In this document: positions 27,128 to 34,757 of the stretch, in pieces | How the letters are laid out: each line of letters starts with the position of its first letter | Position numbering within the stretch: position 1 is the first letter of the stretch | NCBI GenBank assembly: GCA_947564305.1 | Contig: CANOBT010000018.1 | Coordinates: 1 to 57,070 of the forward strand | Length of the DNA: 57,070 bases | Reading direction: 5' to 3' | From: an uncultured Lachnospiraceae bacterium | GTDB lineage: Bacteria; Bacillota_A; Clostridia; Lachnospirales; Lachnospiraceae | Position numbers and translations under genes: made by a program | The notes under the pieces: generated by a model | Told to the model about the DNA's origin: nothing | The model's database searches: none | The model's input: the letters and a program-made list of their open reading frames with translations, nothing else

Positions 27128-27472
27128 TCAGATTACCTCTATTTCCTTAATCTGATGTTCATCTCCCTGTACCAGATAGGTATGTTCACTGCCGCAGTAC
27201 GGGCAGATTTTTCCATGCTCTGTCGTACTATAAGTTTCCTCACAGTCTTCACAAAACGTAATCGCAGGTATCGTCTGGATGACTAACTCACACCCGTCCA
27301 TCATCTCACTCTTTGAGCATTTCCACTTCCAGCAGTCTTCCAGATAAGACGGAATAATCGTGGAAACTTCCCCAATCTGCAAGACTACCTTCCCTACTTT
27401 AGAAGCCTGATTCTCTACCGCAATCTCCTCTACTGTTTTCACGATGTGAAAGACAATTCCTAATTCATGCAT
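27128..27472 (-). CDS. hypA: HypA/HybF-like zinc-binding (hydrogenase nickel insertion) protein
   Basis: 114 residues from the ATG at 27472 (GAGGAAAA before it). The mature N terminus MHELGI is the hallmark of HypA, whose histidine and glutamate bind nickel; the zinc site is FCEDC and CPYCG (two CxxC pairs). HypA normally delivers nickel to [NiFe] hydrogenase. No hypB or hydrogenase gene is visible in 57 kb, and this gene sits between a terminator and the arabinofuranosidase, so it is an orphan and may serve another metalloprotein (inference). Confidence 0.85.
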   Translation of the reverse strand: MHELGIVFHIVKTVEEIAVENQASKVGKVVLQIGEVSTIIPSYLEDCWKWKCSKSEMMDGCELVIQTIPAITFCEDCEETYSTTEHGKICPYCGSEHTYLVQGDEHQIKEIEVI

Positions 27473-27499
27473 TTTTCCTCTCCAAATCAATTATTTACT

Positions 27500-27528
27500 A
27501 CTATACACCCTGCCTCCTGCAAAAACAA
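27500..27528 (-). promoter_or_regulatory. Candidate promoter of the hypA-abfA transcript
   Basis: TTGTTT (27528-27523), a 17-base spacer and TATAGT (27505-27500) on the minus strand, 28 bases before the start codon and just after the terminator of the preceding operon. Confidence 0.5.
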
Positions 27529-27556
27529 GTGCAAAGGTGCTCCTGAGCTATACATT

Positions 27557-27585
27557 TAAAAAAGGGGTTCAGCAAGTGAACCCCC
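27557..27585 (-). terminator. Rho-independent terminator of the dehydratase/flavoprotein operon
   Basis: On the minus strand GGGGTTCA-CTTGC-TGAACCCC followed by TTTTTT, 54 bases after the stop of the large oxidoreductase gene. Confidence 0.88.
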
Positions 27586-27638
27586 ATCTCTTATCTTGTG
27601 AGCACTCTCAGAATAATTTTCCACGAATACTCCTTCTT

Positions 27639-30506
27639 TTACTTTCTGAGACCAACCTTTTTCCTGCCGGCTTTATGCTGTTTCACTTTTTTCACTTCCG
27701 GTTTCTTTGCAAATGCACCCTTAAATGCCTTCTTTGCCGCATAAGCCCCAATCTCTTTGAACTTATCCTCCGACTTGCACATCTTGGAGCACTCCGGATG
27801 ATCCCGGTGCAGCTTAATCGCATCAAATTCACACTTTGTCGTGCAGACACCGCAGCCGATACATTTGTTCTCATCCACCACAGAAGCGCCGCAGCTTAAG
27901 CATCTGCCGGCTTCCAGATGAACCTGCTCTTCCGTCAACATCTTATGTGCATCCCTGAAAGAATGCCTGTAGTCCATAGTTTCATCCATTCCGGCTTCCT
28001 GCCGCCCAATAGTGTCATATCCGTCCAACCTGATATCTTCCTTATTCAATTCATGGAAATCACGCCGGTTGCGTCCGATCGTCATGCTGGTTCCCGGATG
28101 TACATAACGGTGCAGTGATACCGCAGCATTTTTTCCTGCCTCAATGGCGTCAATCACAAAATTCGGTCCCGTATACACATCTCCGCCTACGAAAATATCC
28201 GGCTCTGCCGTCTGGTAAGTCAGAGCATCCGCCACCGGATAATTTCCCCTGTGGAACTTCACCTTCGTTCCATCCAACAGGCTGCCCCATTCAATTCCCT
28301 GGCCGATTGCAAAAATAATATGGCTGCATTCGACTGTCATCAAATCTTCTTCATCATATTTCGGTGCAAATTTTCCATGTTCATCAAACACAGAGACACA
28401 TTTCTGGAAAATCACTGCCTTGACTGTGCCGTCTTCATTTTTTACGATTTCCTTTGGTCCCCATCCATTATGGATTGTAATATCCTCTTCCAGAGTTTCC
28501 CTGATTTCATCTGCAGAAGCAGGCATGGTCTCCCTGGACTCCAGACAGAACATTGCCACATCCTCACCGCCGAAACGGAATGCAGTCCTTGCACAGTCCA
28601 CGGCCACATTGCCGCCTCCCACAACAACGACCTTGCCGGTCATCTTCTGTTCTTCATTTTCCACCGCATCATGCAGGAAATTCACCGCAATGTCAATCCC
28701 TTTCGCATCATGGCCCGGAATCGGCGGAATCTTGCCGCCCTGGCATCCGATTGCAATATAGAATGCCTGATATCCCTGCGCACGGAGTTCTTCTAAGGTA
28801 ACGTCCTTTCCAACCTCGATACCGCACCGAATCTCTACGCCCAGCTCACGAAGTACGTCAATCTCAGCCTCAATGACATCCTTTTCCAGTTTATAGGATG
28901 GGATTCCATAAGTCATCATCCCGCCGGGACGCTCATGCTTTTCAAATACCGTCGGCTTGTAGCCTCTCTCCGCCAGATAATATGCACAGGAAAGACCTGC
29001 CGGGCCTGCACCGATAATGGCAATCTTCTGCTCCCAATGGTCCAAACGGTTCGACGCGATCACTACCGGCGGAATATATCTGGTTTCCTCATGTAAATCC
29101 TGCTCTGCGATAAATTTCTTGATATCGTCAATCGCCACTGCCTGGTCCACTGTCCCGCGGGTACATGCAATCTCACACCGCCTGTTGCAGACACGTCCGC
29201 AGATTGCCGGGAATGGATTATCCTTTTTAATCAGCGCCAACGCTTCCCTGTACTTGCCTTCTTTCGCCTTGCGGATATATCCCTGCACCGCGATATGTGC
29301 CGGACAGGCTGCCTTACAGGGAGCCGTACCGGTATCATAACAGTTGATCCGATTGTTGTCCCGGTAATCCTCATCATACTTTTCTTTGCCCCATACCAGT
29401 TTATCCGGCAGCTCGTGCTTCGGATACTTCACTTCAGAGCCGTCCTTCTTACACAGCTTCTGTCCCAGCTTCACTGCCCCTGCCGGACAGTATTCCACAC
29501 ATTTTCCGCAGGCAACACATTTTTCCTTCTCCACCTTCGCAGTGTAAGCGCTCCGGCTCATATTCGGCGTGTTAAATAACTGAGATGTCCTGAGAGCATA
29601 ACAGATATTCACGTTGCAGTTGCAGATTCCGAAAATCTTATTCTCTCCGTCAATATTCGTAATCTGATGTACAAAACCATTATCCTCTGCCTTCCTGAAA
29701 ATTTCCATTGCCTCTTCGTATGTAATATCGTGGCCTTTTCCTGTCTCACGGCAGTAATCTGCGAAATCACCAACGCCAATACACCAGTTCATCTCATCAT
29801 CCCCGCAGCCTGCCCCAAGCACCTGACTGCTGGCACGGCAGGAACACTGGCCTACACCGATATGCCCCTCATACTTTTTCAGCCAGTAAGAAATATGCTC
29901 CAGGTCGATGGTTCCGTTTTCCATGGAAATCGCCTTTTCCACCGGAATGACATGCATACCGATTCCTGCACCTCCCGGCGGAACCATATGGGTAAGCCCG
30001 TCCAGAGGAATAAATGTCATACGTTCAAAAAAGCTTGCCAATGCCGGATGCTCTCTCAGACGTTTATTCCCCTCCGGCCCTTCCTCCATATTGAAAAGTT
30101 CCGCAGAACCCGGTACGAACATAGGCAGACAATATCTCCTGTCTGTCGGCCCGGGGATTGCCCCGTTATGGTCATAGTTATTTCCATAATCATATTCCAG
30201 GAGTCCGATATAACTCATCTCGTCCAATACCTTCTGAAAATGCTCTTTCTCGTGCTCCTGCACTTCGTTCATTTCCCAAAGCTCTTCAATCTTATAATGA
30301 TGGCGCACTTTCATCTTCAATGCAATGTCCGCCATCTCCTCTGTCACAATCTCAGCCAGACCCCAGTACTCCGGGTCACTCACCTTCACCCCTTTCAGCT
30401 TGTGTGCCGCTACGTCCGTAATCTTTTTCCCAAGTTTCAGAATTTTTTCGCTGGGCCTCTTGTCTTTCATATGCGGCGGGATAACCGCTTTACTCATTTT
30501 CGGCAT
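27639..30506 (-). CDS. Multidomain Fe-S/FAD oxidoreductase (GltD-like, with ferredoxin domains)
   Basis: 955 residues from the ATG at 30506, which has AGGAG upstream. In order: a helical N-terminal region (to about 190); a cysteine-rich module (GQCSCRASSQVLGAGC, ICNCNVNIC); a 4Fe-4S ferredoxin motif CVACGKCVEYCPAG; a GltD-type N-terminal cluster domain (CKAACPAHI, CGRVCNRRCEIAC); an FAD site AIIGAGPAGLSCAYYLAERG; an NAD(P) site VVVGGGNVAVDCART; and a C-terminal ferredoxin motif CIGCGVCTTKCEFDAI. It could move electrons from NAD(P)H through FAD to several Fe-S clusters. It is in one operon with two dehydratase-like subunits, which need low-potential electrons. Confidence 0.88.
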   Translation of the reverse strand: MPKMSKAVIPPHMKDKRPSEKILKLGKKITDVAAHKLKGVKVSDPEYWGLAEIVTEEMADIALKMKVRHHYKIEELWEMNEVQEHEKEHFQKVLDEMSYIGLLEYDYGNNYDHNGAIPGPTDRRYCLPMFVPGSAELFNMEEGPEGNKRLREHPALASFFERMTFIPLDGLTHMVPPGGAGIGMHVIPVEKAISMENGTIDLEHISYWLKKYEGHIGVGQCSCRASSQVLGAGCGDDEMNWCIGVGDFADYCRETGKGHDITYEEAMEIFRKAEDNGFVHQITNIDGENKIFGICNCNVNICYALRTSQLFNTPNMSRSAYTAKVEKEKCVACGKCVEYCPAGAVKLGQKLCKKDGSEVKYPKHELPDKLVWGKEKYDEDYRDNNRINCYDTGTAPCKAACPAHIAVQGYIRKAKEGKYREALALIKKDNPFPAICGRVCNRRCEIACTRGTVDQAVAIDDIKKFIAEQDLHEETRYIPPVVIASNRLDHWEQKIAIIGAGPAGLSCAYYLAERGYKPTVFEKHERPGGMMTYGIPSYKLEKDVIEAEIDVLRELGVEIRCGIEVGKDVTLEELRAQGYQAFYIAIGCQGGKIPPIPGHDAKGIDIAVNFLHDAVENEEQKMTGKVVVVGGGNVAVDCARTAFRFGGEDVAMFCLESRETMPASADEIRETLEEDITIHNGWGPKEIVKNEDGTVKAVIFQKCVSVFDEHGKFAPKYDEEDLMTVECSHIIFAIGQGIEWGSLLDGTKVKFHRGNYPVADALTYQTAEPDIFVGGDVYTGPNFVIDAIEAGKNAAVSLHRYVHPGTSMTIGRNRRDFHELNKEDIRLDGYDTIGRQEAGMDETMDYRHSFRDAHKMLTEEQVHLEAGRCLSCGASVVDENKCIGCGVCTTKCEFDAIKLHRDHPECSKMCKSEDKFKEIGAYAAKKAFKGAFAKKPEVKKVKQHKAGRKKVGLRK

Positions 30507-30670
30507 ACCACGTTCTCCTTTCTTTTGTCCCAAAATGCAGTTCCTATATTCTTTCATTTTACCACAGTTCCGCTCGAAACTGTACACATTATAGTTCATA
30601 ACCAGATTTTTTTGATTCTGTTACATTGTACGGTCCCATGAAGCGTAACATGATTCAGCCAACTTCATCA

Positions 30671-30850
30671 CTATAATTTACGCTCTCTTTCTACCCGGTC
30701 ATGCCATTTCTCCAGATATGGCTCCAGCGCTGCCGTCAGCTTCATATCCAGATTGAAAAAATATACCGTAAAGGAAATCACAAAGAAGAGCAGCACCGAA
30801 ATTCCTGTAATCTTCACAATTTTTTTTACGACTCTTTTTACCTTTTTCAT
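30671..30850 (-). CDS. Small single-span membrane protein (59 residues)
   Basis: Frame from ATG at 30850 to TAG at 30671, with AGGGAGG correctly spaced. A strongly basic N terminus (MKKVKRVVKKIVK), one hydrophobic helix at about residues 14-33 (TGISVLLFFVISFTVYFF), and a charged amphipathic C-terminal part ending ERERKL. By charge rule the N terminus is cytoplasmic. It lies between the dehydratase-like gene and the large oxidoreductase in the same direction, so it may anchor the complex to the membrane (inference). No family recognised. Confidence 0.72.
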   Translation of the reverse strand: MKKVKRVVKKIVKITGISVLLFFVISFTVYFFNLDMKLTAALEPYLEKWHDRVERERKL

Positions 30851-30870
30851 CCCACGCCTCCCTTCTTTTG

Positions 30871-30914
30871 ATTTGTAACCAACCTGCCTTGCAGATTGAT
30901 TGCCTGCTTGCCCG
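30871..30914. repeat. Short intergenic repeat, copy 5
   Basis: ATTTGTAACCAACCTGCCTT then GCAGATTGATTGCCTGCTTG; the same family as the four copies between 12.4 and 15.8 kb, with a CAATCTGC-AAG-GCAGGTTG hairpin on the minus strand. It lies just after the second dehydratase-like gene. Confidence 0.6.
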
Positions 30915-30925
30915 TCATCCGCATC

Positions 30926-32479
30926 TTACCAGGAAACAGCATCTTCTATCTCTTCCAGACTCGCATCAAGCGGTTCTTCCTGAAGTACGCTTCGCATATA
31001 TCGGTTCACATCCTGTCTTAAGCTGCTCCTTGGCACTACCCTTGGGTCCATCAAATCATGGACCGCCCAGATGAGCTTAATCCCATGTTCTCTCGCCTGC
31101 TCTTCAAATAATCCATGCATACCATCCAGTGCTTTGCAGCTCATATGTTCCCACAGTATGACCATATCCGCATGAAACTGCTCACAGAATCCCCACAAAT
31201 CATCCAGTAAAACTTTATATCCTCCGTGAGTGCGATTTCTCATGATCATGTTCTCGTACAGATGAGCCATATCGTAAATTGCCTGTTCCGGGTCATCCTC
31301 AGAAATCATTCTGGTTGATACCAGGCTCAGCATATCCACGAGTGGCAGAATCCCCCAGCAATTCTGCAGCCACGGCAGAAAATCCGTATAATACTGCGCC
31401 TGCACCCCCCAGACAATGGCACGATGCCGGTATTCCGGCACAATCATTTCTTTCTTTTTATAGGAATCCATAGCCAGCCTGGTAATCTTTTTGTCTGCCT
31501 CTAAAAATGCAGGAACTTTACCGCCAATCGCCATATAAACTGTCTCTGTATACAATGCCAGATTTGCCCCGATGACCTGCGGATATTCTGTGGCGCTCAT
31601 ATCCAGCCATTCCATCCGCTCTCTGGTCTCTGCGTTAAACCGTTTTGCACATTCAAAATAAGCATCCCAGTCCCATTTCTCGCCTGTACAGTCTTCTATA
31701 AATTTGATTGCATTTCGTATCTCCTGCGCAGCATATTCCTGAACGCCGTCCTCCGTATGCCGCATCGGCGCTGCCAGTTGGAAACAGGGAATCCCATGCT
31801 CTCCCTCCAGACGCCTTGAGATGACGCCATTTCCCATCAGACTGCCGTCGCAGGTGGTATTACACTGAATAGCACAGGCTCCGAATATGGGATAATCGTC
31901 CTCGATAGAGACTCCAACCTCAGCCTCCGGCATAGGGCATACATCCCCGGACAGCCCGTACTCCTGCGCCACATCGATATAGGGACACACCGCATCCTGC
32001 TGCAGCAATACGCTGACATACACAGCCGGTATCTCCCGACCTACACCGATCAGGTTTGGAAAACCGCACAGCAGATGAGACATCTCATTTTCATCCAGAA
32101 TGACAAGCTTCTTGGAAAATTCCTCATCATTTCCCAGGTTCTTATCTGCCCGGAACATATTTGCCATCAGCTTCGCAATATCTTCCACGACCAGATCATA
32201 CTCTGTATGAGCGATTCGAAGATGATTCCCCCGAAGCCCTGCGGTATGCCGGTCCACCATCATCGGCACTGCCAGGTAATTGAGCATCCAGCGATATCTG
32301 AAAAATGCTTTCACATGGTTCTTATTCAGCATAAACTTTCCAAGTATCCCCATGGTATGGAGCCACCTGCTGTAATCGTAGAGGGTATCCTTTACCCCTC
32401 TCCATTCCCGGCGCTTACGCACCTTCTTTCCAGGCTGGTACAAGTCCCCCAGGCGTTCGCTTCCGATTTTCTTTCCCAT
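30926..32479 (-). CDS. 2-hydroxyacyl-CoA dehydratase D-component-like protein, large subunit
   Basis: 517 residues. Belongs to the HgdB/FldB/BcrB-type superfamily judged from FGACAIQCNTTCDGSLMGNG, VILWEHMSCKALDGM and the overall two-lobe layout. These proteins bind an unusual [4Fe-4S] cluster and eliminate water from 2-hydroxyacyl-CoA or reduce aromatic acyl-CoA by single electrons. Cysteines near residues 190-220 and 440 are candidate ligands. Its ATG overlaps the stop of the partner gene by one base (TAATG). The substrate is not recognisable from sequence. Confidence 0.82.
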   Translation of the reverse strand: MGKKIGSERLGDLYQPGKKVRKRREWRGVKDTLYDYSRWLHTMGILGKFMLNKNHVKAFFRYRWMLNYLAVPMMVDRHTAGLRGNHLRIAHTEYDLVVEDIAKLMANMFRADKNLGNDEEFSKKLVILDENEMSHLLCGFPNLIGVGREIPAVYVSVLLQQDAVCPYIDVAQEYGLSGDVCPMPEAEVGVSIEDDYPIFGACAIQCNTTCDGSLMGNGVISRRLEGEHGIPCFQLAAPMRHTEDGVQEYAAQEIRNAIKFIEDCTGEKWDWDAYFECAKRFNAETRERMEWLDMSATEYPQVIGANLALYTETVYMAIGGKVPAFLEADKKITRLAMDSYKKKEMIVPEYRHRAIVWGVQAQYYTDFLPWLQNCWGILPLVDMLSLVSTRMISEDDPEQAIYDMAHLYENMIMRNRTHGGYKVLLDDLWGFCEQFHADMVILWEHMSCKALDGMHGLFEEQAREHGIKLIWAVHDLMDPRVVPRSSLRQDVNRYMRSVLQEEPLDASLEEIEDAVSW

Positions 32480-33678
32480 TAAACCGCACCTCCCTGTCTC
32501 TTTTGAATCTGCTTAATCTCGATACTCTCCACAAATGCCTGCACACGGGTTCGCAGTTGGCCGGAAGTCCCTATCGCATAGGGCCTGTCAACAGATAACA
32601 CCGGATACCCGTACTTTTCTCTCAGGTCATGAGAACCCACCATGCGCTCATAAGCCCAGTAATCGCAGAATTTCATCTGCTCATAAATGATTCCGTCTGC
32701 ATGATATTCTTTTGCCAGCTTGTCCACAAAATCACGGCGTCCCTCAATCTTTTCTCTGTTCATATAGCGCGCGCACTGGCTTGCATACATATAGTAGCGG
32801 CAAATCTGCGTGACCATATCCTCCGAATCATTCAGCGGAATGACCTCACGTCCCGGAATTGCTCCAAAGCAAAAACGGTCTGCCACCACCAATGCCCCCG
32901 AATCTTCAATCAGGCGGATCATATCTACATCATCAATCTCAGAGCCTACCACAACGACCTTTGCACGATAGGATTTTTTTGTATCCGGCTCTCTTGTCTT
33001 TAATTCCTCTAACGTTTCCTCCAACTTCGGGACCAGCAAATCCTTTGGACAGACATAGGAGGCCAATGTGATCATATGATATTCATAGCCCGTAATCCTG
33101 GGATTCTCCTCCTTGCGGAACTCTCCGATCCGCGTAATCAAATCGCATACTCTGTTATGGCTCTCCACGGCTTTTCTGAGAGCCTCCTCGGAAGTATCAA
33201 TCCCATATACCTCATGAAGTGGTTTCAGAATCTTACTTTTGCATTCTGAAACATAGATAGCCAATCCATTGTCATCTGCTTTCATCGGAATCTCCAGATA
33301 CCGGTAAAAAAATTTCTCCTTTGGTATGGTCTTTAAAAGCTCCATGTTTTCTACCGCCCGGTTGATCATAGAACATGCATCCGGCGCGATCAGGCAATCC
33401 AAAAACTGATAACCGCCTTCAATGGCCCTCTCCAAAAGCGCCCTGCTGTACTCACACAAAAAACTGGTCAGATAATAGGTCCCCATTTCCATAGAACCTG
33501 TGCGCGGCGCGCGTAAACGTACCGTAAATGCTCCCGGCAGGTCAAGCAGCACTTCCGGAACCAGGCTGCATACATTTCCTACACATATGCGCCCTTCTGC
33601 CTGCGCTTCGCGGACCAGCTCGTTATTCGCCTCGTCCAACAATTTCTCAAAGTAATACAAATGCTTTAAATCTTTCAT
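32479..33678 (-). CDS. 2-hydroxyacyl-CoA dehydratase D-component-like protein, small subunit
   Basis: 399 residues. Landmarks of the superfamily: GNVCSLVPEVLLDLPGAFTV near residues 33-52, CLIAPDACSMINRAVE near 95-110, VVVGSEIDDVDMIRLIEDSG near 240-260, and GIIYEQMKFCDYWAYER near 330. The cysteines in NVC, DAC and KFC are candidate cluster ligands. First gene of the operon, with AAAAGGAG before its ATG. The activator ATPase that normally primes such enzymes (HgdC type, ASKHA fold) is not found in the window. Confidence 0.85.
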   Translation of the reverse strand: MKDLKHLYYFEKLLDEANNELVREAQAEGRICVGNVCSLVPEVLLDLPGAFTVRLRAPRTGSMEMGTYYLTSFLCEYSRALLERAIEGGYQFLDCLIAPDACSMINRAVENMELLKTIPKEKFFYRYLEIPMKADDNGLAIYVSECKSKILKPLHEVYGIDTSEEALRKAVESHNRVCDLITRIGEFRKEENPRITGYEYHMITLASYVCPKDLLVPKLEETLEELKTREPDTKKSYRAKVVVVGSEIDDVDMIRLIEDSGALVVADRFCFGAIPGREVIPLNDSEDMVTQICRYYMYASQCARYMNREKIEGRRDFVDKLAKEYHADGIIYEQMKFCDYWAYERMVGSHDLREKYGYPVLSVDRPYAIGTSGQLRTRVQAFVESIEIKQIQKRQGGAV

Positions 33679-33791
33679 ACACGCTCCTTTTAATGAGAGT
33701 ACACACTCCCAATTTTATGAGAATCTGTCCCTGTAACATGTTTCTCCTGATTCACAGTTCATCAGATTCGACATAAAGTTCCTTATTATCT

Positions 33792-33820
33792 ATTTTCTAA
33801 CACACTTTCTTTATTGTAAA
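33792..33820 (-). promoter_or_regulatory. Candidate promoter of the dehydratase/flavoprotein operon
   Basis: TTTACA (33820-33815), a 17-base spacer and GAAAAT (33797-33792) on the minus strand, about 115 bases before the first start codon. Plausible but not unique. Confidence 0.4.
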
Positions 33821-33862
33821 TTGACAGAACTCCCAAATTTGCAGTCCCATTTTTTATGGTCA

Positions 33863-33873
33863 TGGTCAGACCA
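33863..33873. promoter_or_regulatory. FadR/GntR-type operator between divergent operons
   Basis: TGGTCAGACCA is a perfect palindrome matching the TGGTnnGACCA core bound by FadR-subfamily GntR regulators. A further TGGTC half-site lies at 33857-33861. It sits nine bases upstream of the -35 of the regulator gene and about 40 bases upstream of the candidate promoter of the divergent dehydratase operon. Confidence 0.75.
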
Positions 33874-33881
33874 GGTTTTTA

Positions 33882-33910
33882 TTGACATTTTTGTTTTTTT
33901 TCGGTAGAGT
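33882..33910 (+). promoter_or_regulatory. Promoter of the FadR-type regulator gene
   Basis: A perfect TTGACA (33882-33887), a 17-base spacer and TAGAGT (33905-33910). Confidence 0.7.
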
Positions 33911-33992
33911 GTCTTCAGGAACCATTGTCACATGAATCCAAAAGGAATTGGATATGTTTCAGATTGCGCAAGAGCTAACAAAGGAGTCCGCC

Positions 33993-34694
33993 ATGAAATT
34001 CAAAAAAATAAACTCACTGTCGATTAAGGAATTATTTATTTCCCAGATTGAGGAAATGATTCTCTCCGGAGAACTGGAGCCAGGCGAAAAACTGCCCACA
34101 GAGAGAGAAATCGCGGATGAGATGAATATCAGTAAAACCATCGTACATGAGGGAATACGCGAATTATCACGGATTGGCTTTTTAGATGTCATTTCCAGAA
34201 AAGGCGTCTATGTGGCAGACTATACAAGCACCGGTAATCTGGATACTTTGTTCGCCATCATTCGTTATCGCGGAGGTATGCCGGATAAAAAAATGATCAA
34301 CAGCCTTTTGGATGTCCGCCTCTATCTGGAATGCCCTGCCCTGGAAATCCTTGCCCAAAAGCATAAGGAGCAGGATTTTCAAAAACTGGAGTCTTTACTT
34401 GCACAAATGAAAGATGCCATTTCTGAAGATACAGAAACCTTTGCCACATCCTTGTTTCTCTTCCGCAGAACTATCGTCGTATTGAGCGGAAACTGCATCT
34501 CTCCTCTGGTCATGAATGCATTTTTTACCGCGTCCATATCTGCCTGGACCAATTACTGCGAACTCATCGGCCGGGAACAGATTTATGAAAATCTGGCTAA
34601 AACTACGGAGTGCCTGCGAAATGGAGACGCAGATACGGCAAAAGAGCTTTTCCGAAGCCACATTGAACGGTTCCGAGAACATATTTTAATGTAG
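33993..34694 (+). CDS. GntR-family (FadR subfamily) transcriptional regulator
   Basis: 233 residues from ATG 33993, chosen because AGGAG lies six bases upstream and because such proteins usually begin 10-15 residues before the winged helix; ATG at 33954 with AAGGA is an alternative. N-terminal winged helix: ILSGELEPGEKLPTEREIAD and ISKTIVHEGIRELSRIGFL. C-terminal all-helical FCD/FadR-type effector domain to the end. Divergent from the dehydratase operon and next to a TGGTCAGACCA operator, so it probably regulates both, with an acid or acyl-CoA as ligand (inference). Confidence 0.92.
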   Translation: MKFKKINSLSIKELFISQIEEMILSGELEPGEKLPTEREIADEMNISKTIVHEGIRELSRIGFLDVISRKGVYVADYTSTGNLDTLFAIIRYRGGMPDKKMINSLLDVRLYLECPALEILAQKHKEQDFQKLESLLAQMKDAISEDTETFATSLFLFRRTIVVLSGNCISPLVMNAFFTASISAWTNYCELIGREQIYENLAKTTECLRNGDADTAKELFRSHIERFREHILM

Positions 34695-34704
34695 GAACAC
34701 GTTA

Positions 34705-34749
34705 TTAAAAAAACTGATGTACTTGTGGGGCGCCTCATAAGTACATCAG
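34705..34749 (-). terminator. Strong terminator between convergent genes
   Basis: A 17-base-pair stem (CTGATGTACTTATGAGG on the minus strand with its complement, including G-T pairs) with a two-base loop and TTTTTTT following on the minus strand. It terminates the two-component operon and probably also the regulator gene from the other side. Confidence 0.88.
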
Positions 34750-34757
34750 CCTTATTC

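Noticed and set aside
29667..30641. 324-codon plus-strand frame opposite the large oxidoreductase
   Set aside because: No motif and no initiation signal; the minus-strand protein has many cofactor motifs in the same interval.
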